Below, in pieces: positions 37,133-44,609 of a stretch of 64,000 nucleotides of DNA (within the stretch, counting starts at the first letter, position 1; each line of letters opens with the position of its first letter). The DNA is taken from positions 2,046,001 through 2,110,000 of the forward strand of contig NZ_CP114598.1 of assembly GCF_030848305.1 (NCBI RefSeq), read 5' to 3'. The position numbers and the translations under genes are program-made. Under the pieces are notes generated by a model. It was not told the DNA's origin. It did no database searches and was given only the letters and a program-made list of their open reading frames with translations. Source of the DNA: Akkermansia muciniphila. GTDB taxonomy: Bacteria > Verrucomicrobiota > Verrucomicrobiia > Verrucomicrobiales > Akkermansiaceae.

Positions 37133-37981
37133 ATGAAAGCAACAGCCCTGTTTCTGGCGGCTTCCGCCCTGGCCGCGGTTTCCGCCGGCGCCTATGACGG
37201 ATACGGTTATGACCCCCGGCCCGCGAGTTCCTATAACAATACCATCAGCGGAGCGGCCCACATCGGCTATGATTCCCGGTATGCCTATAAGGACGTGGTG
37301 GCTTCCTCCGTGTTGAACCGCAGCGGCGTGTTCAATATCGGCGGCGAGCTGAACCTCAACCTGGCCAGGGACTGGAAGCAGGAAATCGGCGCGGAATACA
37401 TGGCTTTCTGCGACGGGCTGCTGAGCGACAAGGACGCTTTTGACGCCGGCTGGAAGGCTGTCAAGGAGCTGTTCCCCAATCTTTCCTTCCGGGGCGGGTA
37501 TGAGTTGAATTACGGCGGCCTTCCGGGGTATTTGAGCAAGCATATGGGGAAGGCTCCCCATTCCCTCGCCCAGTCCGTCACGGCGGGGCTGGCGTATGAC
37601 GATCCGGGCCACGGCTATTTTGGCTCCCTGGATGTGCAGTACGGCTTTTACGGTATGATCGGCTGGCGCGTTGACCTGAACGCGGGCAAGCGCTGGAGCG
37701 GCCTGATTCATGAAAAGGTGGATCTGGAGCTGAGCGCCGGAACAGGTTATTCCTCCAGTTACTGGGGGCCCGGCGTAGCCGGGTTTGACCAGGTTAACAT
37801 CAAGCTGGCGGCTCCCGTGCGCGTAACGGGCGTGGACTCCAGCCGCGGGTTCCGGGTTATTCCCTTCATCCAGCTTGACTGGGCGGGGAACACCCGTTCC
37901 GAAATCCGCCGCTACGCCGGCATGAACGCGATTGAGGATTTCCGCATCCGTGTGGGCGTGGAAGCCGTTTACCGTTTTTAA
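37133..37981 (+). CDS. Putative outer-membrane beta-barrel protein
   Basis: The 282-residue protein starts with a signal peptide (MKATALFLAASALAAVSAGA). The remainder alternates beta strands, for example GVFNIGGELNLNLARDWKQE, GYFGSLDVQYGFYGMIGWRV and DLELSAGTGYSSSYWG, and ends in EAVYRF with an aromatic last residue as in barrel proteins. It is likely an outer-membrane porin-like or structural protein. A GC-rich hairpin directly after the stop should end its transcript. No close family was recognised. Confidence 0.7.
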   Translation: MKATALFLAASALAAVSAGAYDGYGYDPRPASSYNNTISGAAHIGYDSRYAYKDVVASSVLNRSGVFNIGGELNLNLARDWKQEIGAEYMAFCDGLLSDKDAFDAGWKAVKELFPNLSFRGGYELNYGGLPGYLSKHMGKAPHSLAQSVTAGLAYDDPGHGYFGSLDVQYGFYGMIGWRVDLNAGKRWSGLIHEKVDLELSAGTGYSSSYWGPGVAGFDQVNIKLAAPVRVTGVDSSRGFRVIPFIQLDWAGNTRSEIRRYAGMNAIEDFRIRVGVEAVYRF

Positions 37982-37990
37982 GCGGATGCT

Positions 37991-38021
37991 CCGCGGCCCC
38001 TTTCACCGGGAAGGGCCGCGG
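37991..38021 (+). terminator. GC-rich hairpin after the outer-membrane protein gene
   Basis: CCGCGGCCC(C)TT pairs with AAGGGCCGCGG, an 11-base stem with one bulged C and an 8-base loop. Only scattered T follow, so intrinsic termination is plausible but not certain. Confidence 0.45.
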
Positions 38022-38085
38022 AGGCCGTTCCCTCCCCTTCCGGGGGCGTATGCCCCCACTCCCCGGCTTCCCTGAATCCCCTGCC

Positions 38086-38676
38086 ATGTTGAAAATGATT
38101 TTTCTGCTGGCCCGGCGCATATTTATACGGCTGTTGCTGGCGCTGCTTCCGCTGGGCCTGTTTATGTTCCTGGCGCAGGCCATTCCCCTTTCCCCGCTGC
38201 AATCCCTGCTGGCGCTGGTTCCGGTGATTGCCTTTGAAGTGTGGCTCGTCATCAGGCATCTGCTGCCCGTCATGGGGGAGCTGGTGACCAAGACGCTGTA
38301 TTCCTCCAATATTACTACGGATGAGGAAGTGCTGGTGGAGGCTTCCAGGCGCATGCTGAATTCCGGGGATCCCCAGGGCGCTCTGGAATTGCTGGAACGC
38401 TACCGGAAGGAGAATCCGGGGCTGGTGCGTTCCTGGCTCATGGAATCCAGCCTGCTGAACGATATGCGCCGGTACGCGGATTCCGTCAACGTCCTTCAGA
38501 AAGGTCTGGAATACGGAAGATGGCGCAAGGAGGACCGGGCTCTGTTCCTGTACAAGATAGGAGCCATTTACGAGTCCCAGCTCAATGCTCCGGACAGGGC
38601 CCGGAAATATTGGGAGGAAGCTGCGGATAAATATCCCGATACGGCCTATGGACGCTCCGCCCTGGACAAACTCTGA
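38086..38676 (+). CDS. Two-span membrane protein with TPR-like C-terminus
   Basis: From the ATG at 38086 (MLKMIFLLARRIFIRLLLAL) the 196-residue protein has two N-terminal spans. A helical repeat region follows with GDPQGALELLERYRKENPGL, YADSVNVLQKGLEYGRW and PDRARKYWEEAADKYPDTAY, as in tetratricopeptide proteins. A longer start at 38050 adds a proline-rich stretch and is disfavoured. Its last 31 bases overlap the convergent LicD gene (38646-39515). It probably acts as a membrane-bound scaffold; no specific role is visible. Confidence 0.7.
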   Translation: MLKMIFLLARRIFIRLLLALLPLGLFMFLAQAIPLSPLQSLLALVPVIAFEVWLVIRHLLPVMGELVTKTLYSSNITTDEEVLVEASRRMLNSGDPQGALELLERYRKENPGLVRSWLMESSLLNDMRRYADSVNVLQKGLEYGRWRKEDRALFLYKIGAIYESQLNAPDRARKYWEEAADKYPDTAYGRSALDKL

Positions 38677-39515
38677 CCGGAATCGGGAACGGAGCAAGGG
38701 TTTTTGATATAAATTTCGCCCGGCGTTATGTGCGTGGGGATTCTTTTTTCCGGAGGCGGCGGAGTCATGTAATTTCCGTACACGCAACGCAGGTAGCCAT
38801 CGGCGTTTCCCATGGCGTCAAATTGGAATCCTTCAAAAGGCACGGCTTGATTTCCTTGATAATACGCGCCGGGAACTTTTTCTTTTGTGCCATATCCCCA
38901 GATGACATTGCCGGCCCAACGGGATTTTTCCCATGAATAGCGTCTGGCGATCCAATGACTTATTTTGTTCCAGCGGGCGGACGCCGCGCCCAAGGTGAGC
39001 GTTTTAAACATGAACAGAAACAACTGTTTCGGAAGGCTCCTGCCTTTTACCCGCAGATGAAGGCTGGCCAGCGTGGTGGCATGGCGGAACAGTCTGTGAA
39101 GGTATAGATAGGCGTTAGCTGCAATGAGGGATTTCGGCATGCCGTCAAGAGGGAAAATGTCAATGTGCAGTCCTATGCGGACTCTCTCTTTTCCCTTTCC
39201 AACCATGATGGTGCGGGTGTCTTCCAGTTTCATGAACGGGTAGAAGTAATCCGGCCTGGTGCGGGAATCATTTAATTCCAGATGAGCCGGATGCGGAGAA
39301 GTGTGGTAAAGCTGAAACAGCCGTTCATAATCTTCCCGGGGCATAAGTACGTCAATGTCATCATCCCACGGAATGAAACCCTGATGGCGCAATGCCCCGA
39401 TCAGGCTTCCCGCGTATAGGGAATAACGTAAATTTTCTCTGTGGCAGAATTGATGAAATTCCTGTAAGATCTCAACCAGAATCCGTTTCGCCTGGGGTGC
39501 GGAGATTTCTTTCAT
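38646..39515 (-). CDS. LicD-family phosphotransferase (first of three)
   Basis: The 289-residue protein has the LicD core RYSLYAGSLIGALRHQGFIP followed by WDDDIDVLMPREDYERLF, then GLHIDIFPLDGMPKS and a C-terminal motif YGNYMTPPPPEKR. LicD proteins transfer phosphocholine or similar groups (phosphoethanolamine, phosphoribitol, phosphoglycerol) from CDP carriers to cell-surface glycans. Its start overlaps the end of the cytidylyltransferase gene (39512-39901) by four bases. Together with the glycosyltransferase at 39948 they form a minus-strand operon that begins next to switch 2. The donor is probably the CDP-polyol made by that neighbour. Confidence 0.88.
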   Translation of the reverse strand: MKEISAPQAKRILVEILQEFHQFCHRENLRYSLYAGSLIGALRHQGFIPWDDDIDVLMPREDYERLFQLYHTSPHPAHLELNDSRTRPDYFYPFMKLEDTRTIMVGKGKERVRIGLHIDIFPLDGMPKSLIAANAYLYLHRLFRHATTLASLHLRVKGRSLPKQLFLFMFKTLTLGAASARWNKISHWIARRYSWEKSRWAGNVIWGYGTKEKVPGAYYQGNQAVPFEGFQFDAMGNADGYLRCVYGNYMTPPPPEKRIPTHITPGEIYIKNPCSVPDSGQSLSRAERP

Positions 39516-39901
39516 CGGATTTTCAGATGATTTTTTATCCGGGTCGTGGAAATTTCCGGAGTCCGTTCCAGGTAGACGACTTCACATATGTCTTTTAGAA
39601 AATCGAATTTTCCTTCCCAGTCATTTCCCATGACAAAGATGTTGACGTTGTGCTTGATGATGTCTTCCCGCTTCTGTTCCCAATCATTTTCCGGGATGAT
39701 CAGGTCCACGTACCGAATGGCTTCCAGCATTTGCCTGCGGTGTTCGTAATGGAAAAAAGATTGCTTGTTTTTGATGGCATTGAATGAATCCGAAGAGAGG
39801 GCGACAATCAGATAATCCCCCAAGGCTCTGGCCCGCCGAAGCAAGTTGATATGGCCGTAATGCAACATGTCGAATGTGCCGTAGGTAATCACTTTTTTCA
39901 T
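39512..39901 (-). CDS. Glycerol-3-phosphate cytidylyltransferase-like (TagD family)
   Basis: The 129-residue protein matches TagD in size and motifs: VITYGTFDMLHYGHINLLRRA with the HxGH catalytic motif, LIVALSSDSFNAIKNKQSFF, FVMGNDWEGKFDFLKD and ERTPEISTTRIK. Such enzymes make CDP-glycerol from glycerol-3-phosphate and CTP. It sits between a glycosyltransferase and a LicD gene, overlapping the latter by four bases, so the activated group is presumably handed to LicD for glycan decoration. The exact polyol or alcohol phosphate is not known. Confidence 0.88.
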   Translation of the reverse strand: MKKVITYGTFDMLHYGHINLLRRARALGDYLIVALSSDSFNAIKNKQSFFHYEHRRQMLEAIRYVDLIIPENDWEQKREDIIKHNVNIFVMGNDWEGKFDFLKDICEVVYLERTPEISTTRIKNHLKIR

Positions 39902-39947
39902 AATGATTTGTTTTGATCCATAGCAGGGTTGGTTTGAGCAAGAGTGC

Positions 39948-40733
39948 TTACGCCGATAGTGGACTGGGCGCCTTTTCCCGGCGCCACTCGTATTCCTTTT
40001 TCAGGGATATGCCTTTGAGGGCCGCTTGATAGCAGGCATAAAATTCATTTTTGCGTAATGCAATGGCTGTGTTGATTTTCCGCTTAAGCCACTTAATTTG
40101 GTGGCTGCTCCTCATGTTCAGGGCAAAATAAGAGCCGTTGTCCGGTTTCCAGGAACCGCAGCAGTGGTGAATGGAAAAGCCGCGGGAGCGTATCAAGGCC
40201 GGCTGTTCAAAAAATTCCTTGGGATAAATGGTCACCAGGTCATTGCTCCAGGTTTTTCCGTTTAATAAAAAACCGGGAATTTCGTTAATGAAATAATCTG
40301 TATAGACGGTGTTGGAGACAGGCCAGCAATCCGGTTTAATTTGATCATATAAATCAAGCAGATTCATGCAGACCGGGTGATGAGGCGGGGCATAGAGAAA
40401 AGCGGTGCCGAGAGCGCAATTATAAATGTATCCCAATGAAAAACGATGATTTACAGGAAGAAGGGATAAAGGCTTAACTAGTTCTATATCGCAGTCCAAA
40501 TAAAAGCCTCCGTGCTCCGTTAAAGCCTGAAGGCGTACGACGTCTCCTAAAAACCCCCATTTTTTTTGTTCCAGACATCTTCTGCCAAACTCAAAAGCGG
40601 ATACATCAATATTGTTTTCGTTCCATTCAATCAGTTCAAACTCCGGGTTGAGGTCTTTCCATCTTTGCACATTGTCCAAAACGGCGTTGGGAACAGGGCC
40701 GCCAAACCAGCAATAATGGAGCTTTCTGATCAC
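39948..40733 (-). CDS. Glycosyltransferase with DXD motif (GT32/Gly_transf_sug type)
   Basis: The 261-residue protein begins IRKLHYCWFGGPVPNAVLDN and holds EFELIEWNENNIDVSAFEFG and the DXD-type metal site HGGFYLDCDIELVKPL, the hallmarks of capsular or lipopolysaccharide sugar transferases of the Och1/GT32 kind. The start codon is GTG at 40733, fitting the family IPKxIHYCWFG opening. It is first in a minus-strand operon with a cytidylyltransferase and LicD. Only 31 bases separate it from the left site of switch 2, so any promoter there would give a very short leader. The sugar is unknown. Confidence 0.85.
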   Translation of the reverse strand: MIRKLHYCWFGGPVPNAVLDNVQRWKDLNPEFELIEWNENNIDVSAFEFGRRCLEQKKWGFLGDVVRLQALTEHGGFYLDCDIELVKPLSLLPVNHRFSLGYIYNCALGTAFLYAPPHHPVCMNLLDLYDQIKPDCWPVSNTVYTDYFINEIPGFLLNGKTWSNDLVTIYPKEFFEQPALIRSRGFSIHHCCGSWKPDNGSYFALNMRSSHQIKWLKRKINTAIALRKNEFYACYQAALKGISLKKEYEWRREKAPSPLSA

Positions 40734-40764
40734 GTGATTGAGAAACTTATTTTCCTTTCACTCT

Positions 40765-40781
40765 GCGGATTGCCTATCCGC
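40765..40781. repeat. Left recombination-type site of switch 2
   Basis: GCGGAT-TGCCT-ATCCGC, a fully symmetric-arm copy of the shared site. Bases 40765-40778 are a perfect inverted match to 40914-40927. On the minus strand the inner flanking hexamer is ATGACA and the outer one AGAGTG, a poor -10. Confidence 0.7.
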
Positions 40782-40910
40782 TGTCATGCTCCGAATAGTT
40801 GAATTCCAAGATTGTCAAATGGTTATTATCTCCTACCCCTTTTTATTTTTCCGTTTTTTCCACAATCAAAATTCTCCTATCATGTTTTCATTCAGATTTT
40901 TCTGTTGACT

Positions 40911-40927
40911 TCTGATAGGCAATCCGC
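40911..40927. repeat. Right recombination-type site of switch 2
   Basis: TCTGAT-AGGCA-ATCCGC. The core is the reverse complement of the left core. The outer left arm differs from the consensus at two positions. The site lies between the apparent -35 and -10 boxes. Confidence 0.7.
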
Positions 40928-41006
40928 TATCCAGCGGCAAGGCAAAGAAACAGAGGGTAGTAGAGTTCATTTTTATTTCAAAAGCGGAGTTTTTTACAGA
41001 CTGAAT

Positions 41007-41966
41007 ATGGCAGGACTGGGGCGTATGAAATACATGGTGCTTTGCAATCTTCCCTACCGTTTGCGGAAAATCGCCGGACGGGTCGCGAAGAAATGCAGGA
41101 GAAGGAGGGACCGGTCCCTTGATGCGAAGCTGGAGGATATCCGCAATCTGCTTATTTATAACCACCCTATTTCCTCAGTTCCTCCGGCTACGGGAAAGTT
41201 GAGGCTTCTTCAGGACGGCAATACGGTTTTGCTGGCTCTTTTTGCGCGCAAATGCCGGGAAAACGGGCTGCGGTACTGGCTGGATTACGGGACGCTGCTG
41301 GGGGCGGTAAGGCACAGGGGCTTTATTCCGTGGGATGATGATCTGGATGTGAGCATGATGAGGCCGGAGTTTGACCGCCTGCTGGAGCTGCTTCCCGTTC
41401 TTTTTCCCCGTGAGGAAGGATTCACCTGGAATAGGCACGCCTTTCTGCAAATAGGGTATGAGGGCACCCCCCTCAACCTTGATGTGTATCCCTATCATTT
41501 TTATTCAGAGAGTCTTTCATCACCGGAACGGCATGAGAAGCTGGACAGGCTTATGAGCGGATTTAAGAAAGACGTGGTGCTGGTAGGTGCCAGGATGAAC
41601 CTGACCGATGAACAGGTGCAGGAGAAAATCCGCCGGGATGTTCTGGAAGGAAGGGATGCCGCCGGGGAAGAAGAAGCCCCCGGGATTTTTCTTTCTCCTG
41701 CCATTACGTTTACAAAAAACACGCACCTTTCCTATGAAACGTTCTTTCCCCTTGGCTCCGCGGAATTTGAGGGGGTGATGTTTTCCGTGCCCAACCATGC
41801 CCGTCAGTACCTGCAATTTTTTTACGGCGATTACCTGTCCTATCCGGAACGCATCCAGTTCAAGCATCCTTCCGTGAAGGCCATGGTGGAGAAGGTTCCT
41901 TTTGAGGCGGCGGTCAACCGTTTCATTGACGTTTACGGAAAGAGGATTGATGCGCCCAGGCCATGA
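41007..41966 (+). CDS. LicD-family phosphotransferase (second of three)
   Basis: The protein shows the LicD core LRYWLDYGTLLGAVRHRGFI with PWDDDLDVSMMRPEFDRLLE, the NLDVYPYHFY segment and the closing FFYGDYLSYPERIQFKHPS. From the ATG at 41007 it has 319 residues with a very basic N-terminus (KKCRRRRDRSL) that may aid membrane association. An in-frame extension back to 40812 would start inside the invertible segment and is rejected. The gene overlaps the downstream cytidylyltransferase fusion by four bases (ATGA), so the two are translationally coupled and lie under switch 2. Confidence 0.87.
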   Translation: MAGLGRMKYMVLCNLPYRLRKIAGRVAKKCRRRRDRSLDAKLEDIRNLLIYNHPISSVPPATGKLRLLQDGNTVLLALFARKCRENGLRYWLDYGTLLGAVRHRGFIPWDDDLDVSMMRPEFDRLLELLPVLFPREEGFTWNRHAFLQIGYEGTPLNLDVYPYHFYSESLSSPERHEKLDRLMSGFKKDVVLVGARMNLTDEQVQEKIRRDVLEGRDAAGEEEAPGIFLSPAITFTKNTHLSYETFFPLGSAEFEGVMFSVPNHARQYLQFFYGDYLSYPERIQFKHPSVKAMVEKVPFEAAVNRFIDVYGKRIDAPRP

Positions 41967-43318
41967 AAACGGTTATTACCTACGGAACTTTTGATTTGCT
42001 CCATACGGGGCACATGAATCTTCTGAGGAGAGCCCGGAAACTGGGGGACCGGCTCATCGTCGGCGTAACTACGGACAGCTACGACCAGAGCCGGGGCAAG
42101 CTGAATGTCATGGAGAGCCTGGAGGAGCGCATGGAAAATGTGCGGAAGACCGGTCTGGCGGATCTCATTATTAAAGAAGAGCTGGAAGGGCAGAAGATCC
42201 ATGACATACGGAAGTACGGGGCGGATGTTTTTGTGATTGGCTCCGACTGGTCGGGGAAATTTGACTATCTTCGCGAGTATTGCGAGGTGGTTTACCTGGA
42301 ACGCACCAAGGGCGTTTCTTCAACAGACCTCCGTTCCGCCAGGAATCCCATTGTTTATATGGGAATTGCAGGGCACGGGCGCATAGCGGGCCGTTTTCTC
42401 CGGGAGTCCAAATATGTCAGCAATATTGAAATAACAGCCGTTTTCGGAAGGAATAAGGAGAGAGTCCGCCGTTTTGCCGAGTCTCATGCTTTGCTGGAAT
42501 ATGATACGGAATATGAGCAGTTCTTGGACCGGGTTCATGCCGTTTACATTGCCGTTCCCCATCATCTCCATTATGAAATGGCTAGGAGGGCCCTGTTGCG
42601 GGGGAAACACGTGTTGTGCGAGAAGCCCCTTGCCCTTGCCCGGGATGAGGCGGAAGAGCTGTTCCGGATTGCAGCGGAGAAAGGAGTCGTTTTACTGGAA
42701 GCGCTTAAAACTGCGTTTTGCCCGGCCTTCCAGCAGTTGACCAGTTTGGCGGGCAGCGGCGTCATTGGTTCCATTAAGGCGGTGGACGCCACGTTTACCA
42801 AGCTGATAGAGGATGAAACCGCCAGGGAATATGATCCCATGCAGGCCGGAGGCGCGTGGACGGAGCTGGGTTCCTATCCCGCTTTTGCCGTCGGGAAGCT
42901 TCTGGGGACCGATCCCCGCAGGGTCCGTTTTGTGACTTGCAGAAATTCTCATACGGGCGTGGACGTGTTCACGCGCGCGGAATTTCTTTATTCCAATGCA
43001 GTAGCCACCGCCACGGCAGCCATAGGCGCCAAGCAGGAGGGGGACTTGTGCATTACCGGAACGGAGGGGTATATTTATGTGCCGGCGCCGTGGTGGAAGA
43101 CGGAGATGTTTGAAGTGCGGTTTGAGGATTCCCGGCTCAACAGGAAGTATTTTGCCAATTTTGAAGGGGACGGGCTGCGTTATGAGCTCGGCGTGTTTTT
43201 GCGCCTGATTCACGGCTGTCATCATGGCAACCGTCTTTTGACCCGTGAGGATTCCATGTTCATGGCTGATGTTGCCTCCCGCTTCAGGCGTGGGGAATGT
43301 GTTGATGAAATCAGCTGA
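41963..43318 (+). CDS. Fusion of a TagD-like cytidylyltransferase and a Gfo/Idh/MocA oxidoreductase
   Basis: Residues 1-130 are a TagD-type cytidylyltransferase (ITYGTFDLLHTGHMNLLRRA with HxGH, FVIGSDWSGKFDYLREY, ERTKGVSSTDLR). From about 132 a Gfo/Idh/MocA dehydrogenase follows, with Rossmann start MGIAGHGRIAGRFL, the cofactor motif LCEKPLALARDEAEELF and the family C-domain. The enzyme could both reduce or oxidise a small keto or polyol substrate and activate it as a CDP derivative for the LicD encoded immediately upstream (four-base overlap). The order of reactions is inference. Length is 451 residues and both halves look intact. Confidence 0.87.
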   Translation: MKTVITYGTFDLLHTGHMNLLRRARKLGDRLIVGVTTDSYDQSRGKLNVMESLEERMENVRKTGLADLIIKEELEGQKIHDIRKYGADVFVIGSDWSGKFDYLREYCEVVYLERTKGVSSTDLRSARNPIVYMGIAGHGRIAGRFLRESKYVSNIEITAVFGRNKERVRRFAESHALLEYDTEYEQFLDRVHAVYIAVPHHLHYEMARRALLRGKHVLCEKPLALARDEAEELFRIAAEKGVVLLEALKTAFCPAFQQLTSLAGSGVIGSIKAVDATFTKLIEDETAREYDPMQAGGAWTELGSYPAFAVGKLLGTDPRRVRFVTCRNSHTGVDVFTRAEFLYSNAVATATAAIGAKQEGDLCITGTEGYIYVPAPWWKTEMFEVRFEDSRLNRKYFANFEGDGLRYELGVFLRLIHGCHHGNRLLTREDSMFMADVASRFRRGECVDEIS

Positions 43319-44278
43319 TCAGGACAGGCATGCCGTTTGCCGGAAATGAAAGGAGGGAGATTTTTCCTTCTGCTCCTCAACATGAATCAGGCGGTCGTAG
43401 ATGTGCTTGGCGAAGACGATATCGTGGAGGCCCAGCCCGATATTGTAGCTGAGGATGCGTTCTTCCGGAGACGTTCTTCCCGCTGTTTTTCCGGCCAGAA
43501 CCGGAGCTATTTCCCCAAATTGACGGAAGCGCTCAAAATGCCGGAAATTCTTAACATGGTCACGATCATCGGCAAATACCTTGTCAAAAAACAAATCACA
43601 ATTTTGGAATCCCTTTGTATGTACGGGGATAACAGTAATGCCTGGTTTGAAACAGCTGTCTTCGGCAAGGATGCCCTCCGCATTAGTAATGCAGGAAATG
43701 ACGGCATCTGTTCCATCAATGAGGCTATTGATGTTTTTCACTTCTTCAAAACGGACGTTGCTGTGGCATTGGAATTCTTCAATGAATTGGGGAACATGCG
43801 TTTTGTAGGAAAGAAGACGCACCGTGAAGTTTTTTTCAGGATATAACGCCAGAATGCATGCCATAGTGGCGCGGGCCGTATTTCCCAGCCCCATCAGGGA
43901 AATTGTCTGGAAATCCTGTCTGGCGAATGTTTGAAGGGCGAGGGCGGCTACTGCTCCGGTACGGGCGTTCGTGACCCAAAAAGCGTCCATAAGAGCCAGA
44001 AGCTCTCCAGTATGATAATCGTAAAGCAGTATTTCCCCATTAATGGTTTTGGCCCGTTCCGGGTAACGCGTTACAATTTTTACCCCCATGGCGTTCAGGC
44101 CGGGGACGATGCAGGGCATCGTATTCATGAATTTTCCTTCTTCAAAGGCGATGCTTGTTTTATGGGGAAGGAATACAGGTTCTTCCTCCTTGATATGGAA
44201 GGACTCTTTTACCCATTGGATTGACTGCCGGGGAGAAATATTGAGGGAGGAAATAATTTCGTGAGGAATTGTCAGCAT
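43319..44278 (-). CDS. Ornithine cyclodeaminase/mu-crystallin family protein
   Basis: The 319-residue protein has the family pattern: substrate-binding N-part (GVKIVTRYPERAKTINGEIL, LLALMDAFWVTNARTGAVAA) and Rossmann domain (ISLMGLGNTARATMACILAL) with TDAVISCITNAEGIL. Family members are NAD(P)-dependent amino or imino acid reductases or cyclodeaminases, including SbnB-type enzymes acting on phosphoserine-derived intermediates. It follows the nucleotidyltransferase-aminotransferase gene on the same strand after 49 bases, so it probably shares its transcript and pathway under switch 3. It converges tail-to-tail with the fusion gene ending at 43318. Confidence 0.82.
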   Translation of the reverse strand: MLTIPHEIISSLNISPRQSIQWVKESFHIKEEEPVFLPHKTSIAFEEGKFMNTMPCIVPGLNAMGVKIVTRYPERAKTINGEILLYDYHTGELLALMDAFWVTNARTGAVAALALQTFARQDFQTISLMGLGNTARATMACILALYPEKNFTVRLLSYKTHVPQFIEEFQCHSNVRFEEVKNINSLIDGTDAVISCITNAEGILAEDSCFKPGITVIPVHTKGFQNCDLFFDKVFADDRDHVKNFRHFERFRQFGEIAPVLAGKTAGRTSPEERILSYNIGLGLHDIVFAKHIYDRLIHVEEQKEKSPSFHFRQTACLS

Positions 44279-44327
44279 GGTAGGGGGATTAGAGTAAAAA
44301 CGGCGTTTGGAAAAAGAGAGCTAATGA

Positions 44328-44609
44328 CTAGTTTGAATGCATGGAACACATCTCGTGCATGGCCCGGACCAGGGCATCATTGTCGGTTGCGTCCCTGACG
44401 GCGACACGGATGAATTCCCTGCCTTCAAATCCTTTTTTCCGGCTGCAATCCTTAACAAGGATGGAGTGGTTTTTCAGCAGAAGGCCGGTCAGGGTGCGAG
44501 CTTTCATGGGGGGCTTGACCTCGCACATGAAGTAGTTTGCCTGGGAAGGGAACACGTTCAGGAAAGGCACGCGGGAGAGTTCCTGCATGAAGCGGTCCCG
44601 TTCTTTCAT
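44328..44609 (-). pseudogene. C-terminal piece of the aminotransferase domain, separated by a frameshift
   Basis: These 93 residues (SRVPFLNVFPSQANYFMCEV, LLLKNHSILVKDCSRKKGFE, REFIRVAVRDATDNDALVRA) are the usual end of a class I/HisC-type aminotransferase and complete the protein encoded at 44606-46159. The downstream ATG overlaps the upstream stop as ATGA, so reinitiation could still make this part as a separate chain. A one-base insertion near 44615-44625 would fuse both. Whether the split enzyme works is unknown. Confidence 0.8.

Larger units (their letters stand above)
40765..40933 (+). promoter_or_regulatory. Putative invertible promoter (switch 2) between divergent glycan operons
   Basis: Inverted sites at 40765-40781 and 40911-40927 enclose 129 AT-rich bases. 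On the plus strand TTGACT (40905-40910) abuts the right site, which forms the 17-base spacer, and TATCCA (40928-40933) follows outside. This drives the LicD gene starting at 41007 and its cytidylyltransferase-fusion partner. Inversion would present ATGACA instead, probably weakening or silencing the operon, and would turn TTGACT toward the minus-strand glycosyltransferase operon. The arrangement matches switches 1 and 3. Confidence 0.65.
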
